A stretch of 64,000 bases of DNA from contig JARGNI010000003.1 in assembly GCA_029213195.1 (NCBI GenBank), forward strand, positions 160,216 through 224,215, in the 5' to 3' direction. Source of the DNA: Verrucomicrobiales bacterium (GTDB lineage: Bacteria; Verrucomicrobiota; Verrucomicrobiia; Verrucomicrobiales; DEV007). Below are positions 43,282 through 51,394 of this stretch, in pieces (positions within the stretch are counted from its first letter, which is position 1; every line of letters begins with the position of its first letter). Below the pieces are notes generated by a model. The model ran no database searches and had not been told where the DNA came from. It was given only the letters and a program-made list of their open reading frames with translations. The translations under genes and the position numbers were made by a program.

Positions 43282-45104
43282 AGCCACGCACGTTTCTCCT
43301 CTCTCTCCTCGGCTGGTTTTCCCTTTCCCTGGCAGCCGCCGAAAAGCCGAACGTCATCGTCCTGATGACAGACGACCAGGGCTACGGAGATCTTTCCTGT
43401 CACGGAAACCCCATTCTCAAGACCCCTCATCTCGACCAGTTGCATGCCGACGGGGTTCGACTCACGGATTTCCATGTCGCTCCCATGTGCACCCCGACCC
43501 GGGGGCAGTTTCTCACGGGACGAGATGCGGCGCGGAATGGGGCCATCAATGTCAGCAGTGGCCGCACCCTCCTCCGACCCGAGCTGCCCACCCTCGCCGA
43601 TGAATTCGGAGCCGCGGGCTATGCGACCGGACTTTTTGGAAAATGGCATCTCGGCGATACCTATCCGTTTCGCCCCGAGGATCGTGGATTCGAGGAAGTG
43701 CTCTGGTTCCCCTCCAGCCACATCAACTCGACACCGGATGTCTGGGACAACGACTACTTCGACGACACCTATCGCCGCAACGGCGAGCTCGTCGCCTACG
43801 AGGGCTACTGCACCGATGTCTTTTTCTCGGAAGCGATCGACTGGATGCGGAAGCAGCAGGAGGAGGAAAAACCTTTCTTCGTCTTTCTGCCGACCAATGC
43901 TCCCCACACGCCGTACTGGCTTCCCCAATCCTATCGCGACGCCATGACCGAGGCGATGAAGGAAGCGGAAGATTCCGGGGCCTTCACTCGCAAGCTCAAG
44001 CCTGAGAAGAGAGCCGCCGTCATCAACTTTCTCGCGATGATCAAGAACATCGATGACAACTTCGGCAAGCTCGACCGCTTCCTCGAAGACTCAGGACTGA
44101 AGGATGACACCATCGTCGTCTTCCTGACCGACAACGGCAGTACCCAGGGAGCCGACTACTACAATGCCGGCATGTGGGGCAAAAAGACCACTCTCTGGGA
44201 AGGCGGCCATCGAGTGCCTTGTTTCATCCGCTACCCGGAAGGGAAAATCGAAGGGGGAAAAGATGTCGACGGGCTCACCCAGGTCCAGGATCTCTTTCCT
44301 ACTCTGCTCGAACTCTCCGGAGTGGAGACGGAAACCCCACACGACGGTATGGATCTCACTGGCATTCTACGTGGCGAGGACAGCGTCTCCGACGATCGCA
44401 TGCTCATCATCAACTACAGCCGGATGCCGATCGGATTTGAATACCCCGCGCCCGACAGCCCCTCGGTGATGCGCCGAGAAGGAGCCGGCGTGCTCTGGAA
44501 ACGCTGGCGACTTCTCGAGGACCGGGAACTCTACGACCTCGAGAAAGATGCGTTTCAACGAAACAACGTCATCGGAGACCACCCCGAAGTGGTGGCGAAA
44601 ATGCGAGCTCATATCGATGCCTGGTGGGACGAGGTCAAGGACATCGCCAACGAGCCCCAGCGATCCATCATCGGGCACGAAGCCGAGAATCCCGTCCTTC
44701 TCACCGCCTGTGAATGGCTTGATGTCTTCATCGATCAGCAGAAGCAAGTCCGCCGCGCCGATCTCAAGAACGGGTGGTGGGAGCTGGAGGTCGCCGAAGC
44801 GGGCGAATACGAGTTCGAACTGCGTCGTTGGCCACGGGATCTCGATCTCGCCCTTGGTGCGGGGCTGGAAGCGACCCCAATCACCGACGGTGTTCTCGAA
44901 GCAGGAAAGGCCCTCCCGATCTCATCCGCCCGCATGAAAATCGGGACCGGTCCCCTCATGGTGCAACGTGTCCAACCGGGAGCCAAATCCGCTACCTTCA
45001 CGACCACCCTGCCGACCGGACCGACTCGGCTCTACACCTGGTTCTACGATGGGAATCGTCAGCCCCTTCTCGGTGCCTACTATGTCTATGTGAAGAGAAA
45101 GTAG
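43278..45104 (+). CDS. Secreted sulfatase with C-terminal extension
   Basis: A 608-residue S1 sulfatase with signal MKPRTFLLSLLGWFSLSLAA. VLMTDDQGYGDLS supplies the metal Asp pair; PMCTPTRGQFLTG holds formylglycine Cys71 in a CxPTR motif; LFGKWHLGD and VFLTDNGST follow. After the catalytic domain (about 470) there is an extra beta-rich segment (GWWELEVAEAGEYEFELRRW) likely to be a carbohydrate- or substrate-binding module. It is translationally coupled to the nucleoside hydrolase, so the two are expected to act together under the LacI-type operator. Confidence 0.92.
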   Translation: MKPRTFLLSLLGWFSLSLAAAEKPNVIVLMTDDQGYGDLSCHGNPILKTPHLDQLHADGVRLTDFHVAPMCTPTRGQFLTGRDAARNGAINVSSGRTLLRPELPTLADEFGAAGYATGLFGKWHLGDTYPFRPEDRGFEEVLWFPSSHINSTPDVWDNDYFDDTYRRNGELVAYEGYCTDVFFSEAIDWMRKQQEEEKPFFVFLPTNAPHTPYWLPQSYRDAMTEAMKEAEDSGAFTRKLKPEKRAAVINFLAMIKNIDDNFGKLDRFLEDSGLKDDTIVVFLTDNGSTQGADYYNAGMWGKKTTLWEGGHRVPCFIRYPEGKIEGGKDVDGLTQVQDLFPTLLELSGVETETPHDGMDLTGILRGEDSVSDDRMLIINYSRMPIGFEYPAPDSPSVMRREGAGVLWKRWRLLEDRELYDLEKDAFQRNNVIGDHPEVVAKMRAHIDAWWDEVKDIANEPQRSIIGHEAENPVLLTACEWLDVFIDQQKQVRRADLKNGWWELEVAEAGEYEFELRRWPRDLDLALGAGLEATPITDGVLEAGKALPISSARMKIGTGPLMVQRVQPGAKSATFTTTLPTGPTRLYTWFYDGNRQPLLGAYYVYVKRK

Positions 45105-45242
45105 CAGGAGATTGGCACTGCGTTACCTTGACCTCTTAACGATTGCGATCTGTTTGGCGCTGTCCCCAACGCCGCTGCAGGCTCGCGATGTAGCGGTCCC
45201 GCGGCTGCGGGAGGAAAGTGCCGACGATGTCGCGGCTGTTTT

Positions 45243-45551
45243 TCACCGACGAGGCAACTCCACTTTCTGCTCCTGGAGCAAGGGCATCGTCGAGACAGGC
45301 TGCCCTTGGATTCTCTTGTCGACCGCCTCCCCTTCCGGCTCTCCTCGAGCTTCGCGAAGGGCCTCGGTCAGGTCCACATTCTGCTTTGTGAGAACCTCGA
45401 TCTGCTCCTGGAGTTGAAAGATGACTTTCTCTTCGCGCGTGAAACCGTCTCCACTCGCGACATTCTTCCAGTGAAATCCATAGACCCAGCCTCCGATTGC
45501 TGCGCCCACAAGAACCAACAGCAGAAGGGACTGGGTAGGGCTGAGCTGCAT
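45243..45551 (-). CDS. Small membrane-anchored coiled-coil protein, uncharacterised
   Basis: A 102-residue protein: one hydrophobic segment LLLVLVGAAIGGWVYGF (about 8-26), then a probable coiled coil (EEKVIFQLQEQIEVLTKQNV, about 40-65) and a Pro/Glu-rich tail. A regular leucine/isoleucine spacing supports the coil. No family is recognised. It lies 32 bp downstream of an envelope protein gene and may share its transcript. Confidence 0.65.
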   Translation of the reverse strand: MQLSPTQSLLLLVLVGAAIGGWVYGFHWKNVASGDGFTREEKVIFQLQEQIEVLTKQNVDLTEALREARGEPEGEAVDKRIQGQPVSTMPLLQEQKVELPRR

Positions 45552-45583
45552 GGCTGATCCGAGAGTTCCTCGGCGGAGGGGCT

Positions 45584-46477
45584 TTACTTATCGCGTTTTC
45601 CGCCTCCGAAGAGACGTCCCAAGCTCAACCCCTTGCGCTTTTCAGGTTGTGCTGCCTGGGTCGTTCCACCACTCCCCTGAACCGGAGCGGCCTGGTGCGA
45701 TGCCGGATTCGCATTGCCCGCACTTCCCTGCATCTTTCCAAAAAGTCCTTTGCGCTCTTTTGGCTGTGCCGAACCGCGATCCACATCCGTAGCGTCTTCG
45801 TTGCCTCGGGTGATGACCAGTTTCAGATCGTCGGGAACGTTGGCGACATAATCCCAACTCCGAACCGGCTTGGGAAAACCGTCACTGGTATATTCCTGGA
45901 CCTTGCGGCGGATCAGGGTGCCATTCGCATCGAAAAGCTGCTCCTCGGCAAAGCGTCCGAGCTCATCATACACCATGACCCCTCGATACTTGAAGGTGCC
46001 GCGGCCATCCCGGATCAGGACCTCGGCGGGTCGCTTGTAGCGATCCAGCCGGACGAGTCGTTTCTGCAGCGTCGTCCCATTGGCGCTCTTGGTGATCTGC
46101 TCGATGGAATTTGTTTCCTCTTTCTCGTTGGATTCGATCGACTCCGTGTAGGTGCCATCGGAATGCTCGATCCTTCGTGCCCAGACCTCGATCTGACGTC
46201 CCTGCATCTTCCCGAGACGAGGATTCCATTTTGCGAGGGCTGCCCTCTGGCCTTCCGGCAGAACCATATCGGCCCCGGCATAGTTGGCGCCGGCTTCATT
46301 GATGTCCGCATTGAACGCCGCAGCCTGGTGCTGTGCATTCGAAACGGCTTGCGGATTCATCGCCGCAGGAGCACCGGTCTGCTCTTTGGTGTGAAATTGT
46401 CCGTAGCCCCACGTCGAGACAAGCGAACAGATTACAATTCCCCAAAACGCGCTTTTCCTCATTCCCCTGCGATTCAT
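45584..46477 (-). CDS. Exported protein of unknown function with Lys/Gly/Gln-rich tail
   Basis: About 297 residues starting MNRRGMRKSAFWGIVICSLV; the signal peptide ends near SLVSTWGYGQF. The middle (residues about 105-250) has repeated aromatic-rich RRIEHSDGTYTES and FKYRGVMVYDELGRFAEE elements suggesting beta structure. The C-terminal third is low-complexity with GLFGKMQGSAGNAN and LSLGRLFGGGKRDK, both of the K/R-G-LFG-K type. I do not recognise a family. It is 66 bp downstream of trxB. Confidence 0.6.
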   Translation of the reverse strand: MNRRGMRKSAFWGIVICSLVSTWGYGQFHTKEQTGAPAAMNPQAVSNAQHQAAAFNADINEAGANYAGADMVLPEGQRAALAKWNPRLGKMQGRQIEVWARRIEHSDGTYTESIESNEKEETNSIEQITKSANGTTLQKRLVRLDRYKRPAEVLIRDGRGTFKYRGVMVYDELGRFAEEQLFDANGTLIRRKVQEYTSDGFPKPVRSWDYVANVPDDLKLVITRGNEDATDVDRGSAQPKERKGLFGKMQGSAGNANPASHQAAPVQGSGGTTQAAQPEKRKGLSLGRLFGGGKRDK

Positions 46478-46542
46478 CATCCGATGCGAAGATACGAGCA
46501 CCCAGGGGAACCCGCAAGACATTCCGAAGGGTTCTTGGAGAC

Positions 46543-47478
46543 CTATCCTTCCAGACCAGCCACGTAGCGCTCGGCATCGAGAGCAGCCTGGCACCCGTTT
46601 CCAGCCGCGGTGATCGCCTGGCGATAGACATGATCCGAGACGTCTCCGGCGGAGAAGATTCCTACGATATTGGAATGGGTGGAACGCCCGTCCTGCACCA
46701 CATAGCCCTCGTCATCCAGCTCGACCCCGGATCCCTCGAGAAACTTGGTATTGGGATCGTGACCGATGGCGACGAAAACACATTTCACTTCGAGCTCCGA
46801 TTCTTCTTCGGTCTGGTTGTTGTAGAGCTTTACGGCGCGCACGTCACCGTTTTCATCGGTGAGGTATTCCTTTACCTCGGAATTCCAGACGGGCTCGACC
46901 TTTTCCTGGCCGAGAACCCGATCCGCCATGATCTGCGAAGCACGCAGTTCGTCGCGGCGGTGAATGAGGTAGACCTTGCTCGCAAATTTCGTCAGGAAAG
47001 TGGCTTCTTCCGCAGCCGAGTCGCCGCCCCCGATGACACAAACGGGAACATCGGGATAGAAAGCGCCGTCACAGGTCGCACAGGAGGTCACCCCATGACC
47101 GACCAGGTCCATTTCGTTCGGCAGACCAAGATACCGTGGGCTCGCTCCAGTCGCGATGATCACGGAATGCGAGTGATACTCGGTTCCACCCTGGGTCTTG
47201 ACGATAAAATTTCCATCGCCCTGCTTCTCGACCGAGTCGACCATCTCATACTCGACACGAGTTCCAAATTTCTCCGCCTGCTGCTGCATCCGCATCATCA
47301 GCTCGGGTCCCATGACCCCTTCGGGGAACCCGGGGAAGTTCTCTACTTCCGTCGTCGTGGTCAGCTGTCCACCCGGCTGCTCCCCCGCAAGAACGAGGGG
47401 ATTCATGTTGGCTCGTGCGGTATAAATTGCAGAGGTCCACCCGGCGCAACCGGTTCCGATGATGATGACGTTTTCCAT
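46543..47478 (-). CDS. trxB: Thioredoxin-disulfide reductase
   Basis: A 311-residue flavoprotein that reduces thioredoxin with NADPH. FAD motif VIIIGTGCAGWTSAIYTARA (3-22; Cys11 replaces the usual Pro in GSGPAG), redox-active CATCDG with Cys133 and Cys136, NADPH motif VIGGGDSAAEEATFL, and C-terminal GIFSAGDV. The start ATG at 47478 is at the conserved MENVIIIG. Length and motif set are those of bacterial low-Mr TrxB. Confidence 0.93.
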   Translation of the reverse strand: MENVIIIGTGCAGWTSAIYTARANMNPLVLAGEQPGGQLTTTTEVENFPGFPEGVMGPELMMRMQQQAEKFGTRVEYEMVDSVEKQGDGNFIVKTQGGTEYHSHSVIIATGASPRYLGLPNEMDLVGHGVTSCATCDGAFYPDVPVCVIGGGDSAAEEATFLTKFASKVYLIHRRDELRASQIMADRVLGQEKVEPVWNSEVKEYLTDENGDVRAVKLYNNQTEEESELEVKCVFVAIGHDPNTKFLEGSGVELDDEGYVVQDGRSTHSNIVGIFSAGDVSDHVYRQAITAAGNGCQAALDAERYVAGLEG

Positions 47479-47573
47479 GGCGTGAAATGTTGGAGGGAAA
47501 GAAGGGGATATCAATGGCTAATTCGTAAGATTGCACTGGCGAAATCAGGGAGATCTCACCCAAGGGAGATTTC

Positions 47574-48782
47574 TCAACACCGCAGGCTGGCGGTCTTTTT
47601 CCAGAATCCGAAGAAACCCGCCGTCGCCTTCGAAAAGACGGCGACGTCGTGATCTCGAAGCAACCCGATGAGTCGCGTCCCGGATCTGTCCAATTCCTGC
47701 TCGGCCTCGTGCCATCGATCCGCAAGCGGCCCGACCATCGGCTTCATCGTCAGCAGGGCTTCAAGACCGTTTCTGCGAGACCAACTCACCAGTGCATCTA
47801 TCCAGACGTCGGATTCCTCGAAAGCTGACAGAACTCCAAAGTGTTTCTCGGCCCGGGTGGCTCCGTCACGCAGAGCCGAGAGAAGAAAACGGCGTTTCTT
47901 TTCCGGGTAGCCTTCATTCTCCCAGAGATCGAGGGGGGCAAAGGTGCCGATCGCAGCGGGCGACGTTCCTGCGAGGGGAGAATCCTCGACTCGCAGATCC
48001 TCGTCGTGGATCCAGATCCCGGTCCGTGCCGGCAGTGTTTCGGGAAGAGGGGTTTCGGTGACCTTCACGATTTCCGGGTGCTCGACGAAAGGGAGTTCGA
48101 TGGCTGCCGTGCCCTCGAGGCGAGAAAGGCCGTCTTCATGAACCGAGAGCAGGTCCGAATCGACATACTTCTCGAGATTGGATCGGCGCACGAGATAGCT
48201 CTTCCCCTTCGTATGCAGTCCGGCGACCCAGCGCCAGGAGAGTGTGTTCGACGCGGCATCGCCATCGAGGAGATGACGGAAGAAAAAGTCGGCGCCCAGC
48301 TGCCAGGGCAGCTTCTCGACATGAATCCAGAACGCCGCCCACCACATCCTCGCATGATTGTGAAGATAGCCAGTCTCGACGAGCTCTTTCGCGAAGAGAT
48401 CCAGGATCGCCACCCCACTCTCGCCAGCCGCAACCTGCTCCGCTCGCTCGCTCCACTCCAGCTCGGCGAGATCCTCCCGATACCGGGTCCACACCGACGG
48501 ACGCTGCTCGAGCCAACCTTTCCAGTAGAGCCGCCACCAGACCTCCTGCTCGAATTTCTCGATCTCGTGGGGAGAAAACCGCTCCCGGGCCGCCTCGCAG
48601 ATCTCGGTCTCCAACAGCAGCCTCGTCCGAGTCGCAGGGGAAAGGCGAGACACATGCGGATGCCCCGGCACGACATGATTTCGTTTCGCAGCATAGCCAT
48701 CGGCCGCCGAGAGAAAGGCTTCGAGCCTCAGCTGGGCTTCCTCGCGAGTCGAGGGGAAATCGGATGAGAGCGTATCCGTCAT
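47574..48782 (-). CDS. Circularly permuted photolyase/cryptochrome-family protein (FAD domain first)
   Basis: A 402-residue protein in which the photolyase domains are in reverse order. Residues about 38-215 match the FAD-binding domain: SRLSPATRTRLL (45-56), EQEVWWRLYWKGWLEQRP, GYLHNHARMWWAAFWIHVEK (138-157) and LLDGDAASNTLSWRWVAGLH (171-190). Residues about 252-396 match the N-terminal alpha/beta antenna domain of normal photolyases: TGIWIHDEDLRVEDSPLAG (254-272), AIGTFAPLDLW and GLEALLTMKPMVGPLADRW (339-357). A conventional enzyme has them as alpha/beta then FAD. The order is seen directly; whether it repairs CPDs or acts as a sensor is not. It overlaps the DUF2256 gene by 4 bp. Confidence 0.75.
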   Translation of the reverse strand: MTDTLSSDFPSTREEAQLRLEAFLSAADGYAAKRNHVVPGHPHVSRLSPATRTRLLLETEICEAARERFSPHEIEKFEQEVWWRLYWKGWLEQRPSVWTRYREDLAELEWSERAEQVAAGESGVAILDLFAKELVETGYLHNHARMWWAAFWIHVEKLPWQLGADFFFRHLLDGDAASNTLSWRWVAGLHTKGKSYLVRRSNLEKYVDSDLLSVHEDGLSRLEGTAAIELPFVEHPEIVKVTETPLPETLPARTGIWIHDEDLRVEDSPLAGTSPAAIGTFAPLDLWENEGYPEKKRRFLLSALRDGATRAEKHFGVLSAFEESDVWIDALVSWSRRNGLEALLTMKPMVGPLADRWHEAEQELDRSGTRLIGLLRDHDVAVFSKATAGFFGFWKKTASLRC

Positions 48783-48934
48783 CGCGAGGGATTACGCTTC
48801 TCCGATCGATTTCGTCGACACCGTTCGGAGCAGTATTTCACCTCGTCCCAACATCGCTCCCATTTCTTCCGCCAGGAGAATGGTCGGTCACAGACGAGAC
48901 AAGTCTTCGAAGGCAGATCCTGCTTTCGCTTCAT
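48779..48934 (-). CDS. DUF2256 small zinc-finger-like protein
   Basis: A 51-residue protein beginning MKRKQDLPSKTCLVCDRPFS with cysteines in CLVC and YCSERC and a Trp-rich WRKKWERCWDEV centre, the exact DUF2256 pattern. DUF2256 genes are often found next to photolyase and cryptochrome genes; here it overlaps both neighbours by 4 bp (MFS upstream and photolyase downstream). The four cysteines probably bind zinc. Function is unproven. Confidence 0.88.
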   Translation of the reverse strand: MKRKQDLPSKTCLVCDRPFSWRKKWERCWDEVKYCSERCRRNRSEKRNPSR

Positions 48935-50250
48935 GACGAAGAAGAGTTCTCCTCTCCAGCTTCGGGAAGAGTGAAGGCCAGCAGTGCTCCGGCAATGCCG
49001 AGCACTCCGAACACGAGAATCACGATTCGCTCTCCCACCGCCGAGGCGAGCAAACCGAAACTTCCACTGATCAGAAGGACGACTCCCATGAGCGTATTGC
49101 TGACGGCGACGAGCCGAGCTCGATTGTCCTTCGTCGCGTGATCGATGAGATAAGTCTTTCTCCCCACCCGAATCCCGGTGTGTGCGAGCCCGATCAGGAA
49201 AAAGAGAACTCCATACAGCCAGAGCCCACCAGTTCTCTCCAACTCCCACCCCGAGAGAGCACCGGTCAGGCATCCGACGAGACCGGCTGCGAGACCGGCG
49301 ATCGCGAGCGTTTTCCGACTGCTCGAGTCCGAAAGCCTTCCCCAGGTGGCACCACTGAGAGCGGTGGCGAGACTTCCTGCGATCATGAGGATTCCGAGAC
49401 TCGCAATCTTCCCCCCAGTTGCCTTGTGAGCCAAAACCACATAAAAAGGCATCGACAGAACGGTGCTCGCAAGCAGCGCGCGGGCCAGGCAGAAACGGAG
49501 AAAGACGGGATCCTCCCGGAGAAAGCGGAAACTCTCGAGCGATTCTCGGATCGGATTGTCGCCCTCCGAGACCTCACTCGGGAGCTCCTTGACCGTGGAC
49601 ATCATGGACGCCGCCACGAGCCAGAGTCCGCCCGCGAGGAAGAGGAGCGTCGCAAACAGCACCGTCGGCAGATCCTCGGCTCGGTAGAAAACGAAAAACA
49701 ATCCTACCCCCAGGGCCGACCAGCCAGAGATGGACGACGCGAGCCCGCTCAGCCGACCCCGCCTCGTCTTGGGAATGGTCTTCCCAAGAACCACCTTCGA
49801 CGAGATCGAGCAAATCCCCCGGGAGAGACTGAAGAAGACGAGGAGCCCGACGATGGTCCACCCGGCGATCACCCCTTCCAGGAAAAGGGCCGCAAGCCCC
49901 ATCCCGATCGCGGCGCCCCCCTGGAGGACGGAGCCGATCACCCAGAATCCTTTTCGAATCGGGAAGCGACGAATGAAACCACTGACCCAGATCTGTGGCA
50001 GCAGCGATCCTGCCTCGCGAACCGGAGCGAGGAGCCCGATCAGGTAGGTCGGCGACCCCAGCGCCGTGAGCAGCCAGGTCAGGATGACCCCGGGCTTGCT
50101 AAGCTGATCGCCGATCTTGCTGCAGACCGATGCCACGACCTGTCGCCCGAAGTTGCGCCCAATGTGCTCGGCTGCCTCGTCCGAAATACCGGCCGGCTTT
50201 TCCTTCCGTTCATCTTCACTGGTGACGAGTTCGTAGAGTTTCTCGATCAT
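48931..50250 (-). CDS. MFS transporter
   Basis: A 439-residue major facilitator protein with about 12 hydrophobic segments. After a charged 60-residue N-terminus (MIEKLYELVTSEDERKEKPA), the motif-A-like loop WGRLSDSSSRKTLAIAGL is seen in the second half, and the first half has PVREAGSLLPQIWVSGFIRR. No substrate can be inferred. It sits between a truncated glycosylase fragment and DUF2256 in a chain of 4-bp overlaps, which may link it to the light-response cluster. Confidence 0.85.
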   Translation of the reverse strand: MIEKLYELVTSEDERKEKPAGISDEAAEHIGRNFGRQVVASVCSKIGDQLSKPGVILTWLLTALGSPTYLIGLLAPVREAGSLLPQIWVSGFIRRFPIRKGFWVIGSVLQGGAAIGMGLAALFLEGVIAGWTIVGLLVFFSLSRGICSISSKVVLGKTIPKTRRGRLSGLASSISGWSALGVGLFFVFYRAEDLPTVLFATLLFLAGGLWLVAASMMSTVKELPSEVSEGDNPIRESLESFRFLREDPVFLRFCLARALLASTVLSMPFYVVLAHKATGGKIASLGILMIAGSLATALSGATWGRLSDSSSRKTLAIAGLAAGLVGCLTGALSGWELERTGGLWLYGVLFFLIGLAHTGIRVGRKTYLIDHATKDNRARLVAVSNTLMGVVLLISGSFGLLASAVGERIVILVFGVLGIAGALLAFTLPEAGEENSSSS

Positions 50251-50591
50251 GATCCAAGGGGTTCCCGGTCTCGTGAAAAACCAAGTGGGAAAAGAATACG
50301 AATCAAAGGATTTTCTCGGTGCCCTTCTTCATCCCAGGCTGCCTTGGCCGAGAGCAGGGAAACCTGTTGTTCGAGAATGATGCGAACCAGTGTTTTTAAT
50401 CCTTCCGCTCGGGACCAGAACTCGGGCACCCCGCACTGCTGCACGATCTCAGTCAGCTCGGGAAATCCAGGAATCAGCTTCGCGACTTCCCCGGAAAAGG
50501 TAGCTTCGGTCAGGTCATCTTTGCGGAAGCGATCCATAAACAACTGCAAGGATGAGATGCCGTCCCGCAAATCTGTCGACGCTGCGATCAT
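50247..50591 (-). pseudogene. Truncated AlkA-like DNA-3-methyladenine glycosylase fragment
   Basis: A 114-residue open frame. Residues about 20-90 resemble the N-terminal part of HhH-GPD glycosylases of the AlkA type: LIPGFPELTEIVQQCGVPEF, then LVRIILEQQVSLLSAKAAW, the helix that normally leads to the helix-hairpin-helix. The HhH-GPD motif and catalytic Asp are missing: after SAKAAW the sequence changes and ends after about 30 unrelated residues. No remainder is visible downstream, where the MFS gene begins (4-bp overlap). A deletion remnant is the simplest reading. Confidence 0.55.
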
Positions 50592-50636
50592 TTTTTGCCA
50601 GACAATTCCCTGCTCCCCGTGTCACCCTCTCCCAGC

Positions 50637-51347
50637 ATGAAGCCTCTCGTCCAAATTTCGCTCGATCTCACATCCATCGACGAAGCCCTCGAAACTGCCG
50701 CACTCGCGATGCGGGCCGGGGTCGACTGGCTCGAAGCGGGAACGCCCCTGCTCCTCGCGGAAGGACTTCACGGAGTCAAAGCGCTTCGCGAAGCCTTCCC
50801 CGAAACTCCCATCGTCGCCGATCTCAAGACCATGGATGGTGGCTATCTCGAGGCCGAGATGATGGCCAAGGCAGGGGCGACTCATGTCGTCGTCATGTCC
50901 CAGGCCCATGAAGAAACGATCCGCTGCGTCGTCCAGGCAGGGGCGGACTTCGGGTGCGAAGTCATGGGAGACAATCTCAACAGTGCCGACATGATCGAAG
51001 GAGCCAAGCGTCTCGAAGACTACGGATGCGGCTACGTCATCCACCACATAGGCTACGACGAGAGACGCGGCATCGCCGCCGCCGGGCACCGGATGCCCAG
51101 CCCACTCGATCAACTCCGCGAAGTGGTCGATGCCGTCTCCGTGCCGGTGCAGGCCGTCGGCGGTCTCAGCCTCGAACAGGCCATCGCCTGTCCCGAGTAT
51201 GGCGCTCCCCTCGTCGTTCTCGGCGCCCCTCTCACGATCGACGCCGATGCCTTTCAGACCGCGGACGGAGATTTGGAAGCCTCGCTGAAAATGATCTGCG
51301 ACGCTGTTCACTCCCAATCCGTCGAACCCCGGACCAGACAGGTTTAG
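50637..51347 (+). CDS. HUMPS-family (OMP decarboxylase superfamily) enzyme
   Basis: A 236-residue TIM-barrel enzyme of the hexulose-6-phosphate synthase / 3-keto-L-gulonate-6-phosphate decarboxylase group. Active-site residues align at the positions known in KGPDC: Asp10, Glu33, Asp62, Lys64 and Asp67 in VADLKTMDGGY. It either makes hexulose-6-P from formaldehyde (HPS) or decarboxylates 3-keto-gulonate-6-P (UlaD-like). No hxlB-type isomerase is near, and the next genes are a sugar dehydrogenase and an isomerase, so sugar-acid catabolism is more likely. The start ATG is at 50637. First gene of an operon to 54756. Confidence 0.8.
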   Translation: MKPLVQISLDLTSIDEALETAALAMRAGVDWLEAGTPLLLAEGLHGVKALREAFPETPIVADLKTMDGGYLEAEMMAKAGATHVVVMSQAHEETIRCVVQAGADFGCEVMGDNLNSADMIEGAKRLEDYGCGYVIHHIGYDERRGIAAAGHRMPSPLDQLREVVDAVSVPVQAVGGLSLEQAIACPEYGAPLVVLGAPLTIDADAFQTADGDLEASLKMICDAVHSQSVEPRTRQV

Positions 51348-51394
51348 GTGCCTGACCCAACCCTGTTGTTTCCACGCTTCTCCACTTGCCCCCT

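Noticed and set aside
50637..51347. A formaldehyde-fixing hexulose-6-phosphate synthase
   Set aside because: Not excluded, but no 6-phospho-3-hexuloisomerase or methylotrophy gene is near, and the neighbours point to sugar catabolism.
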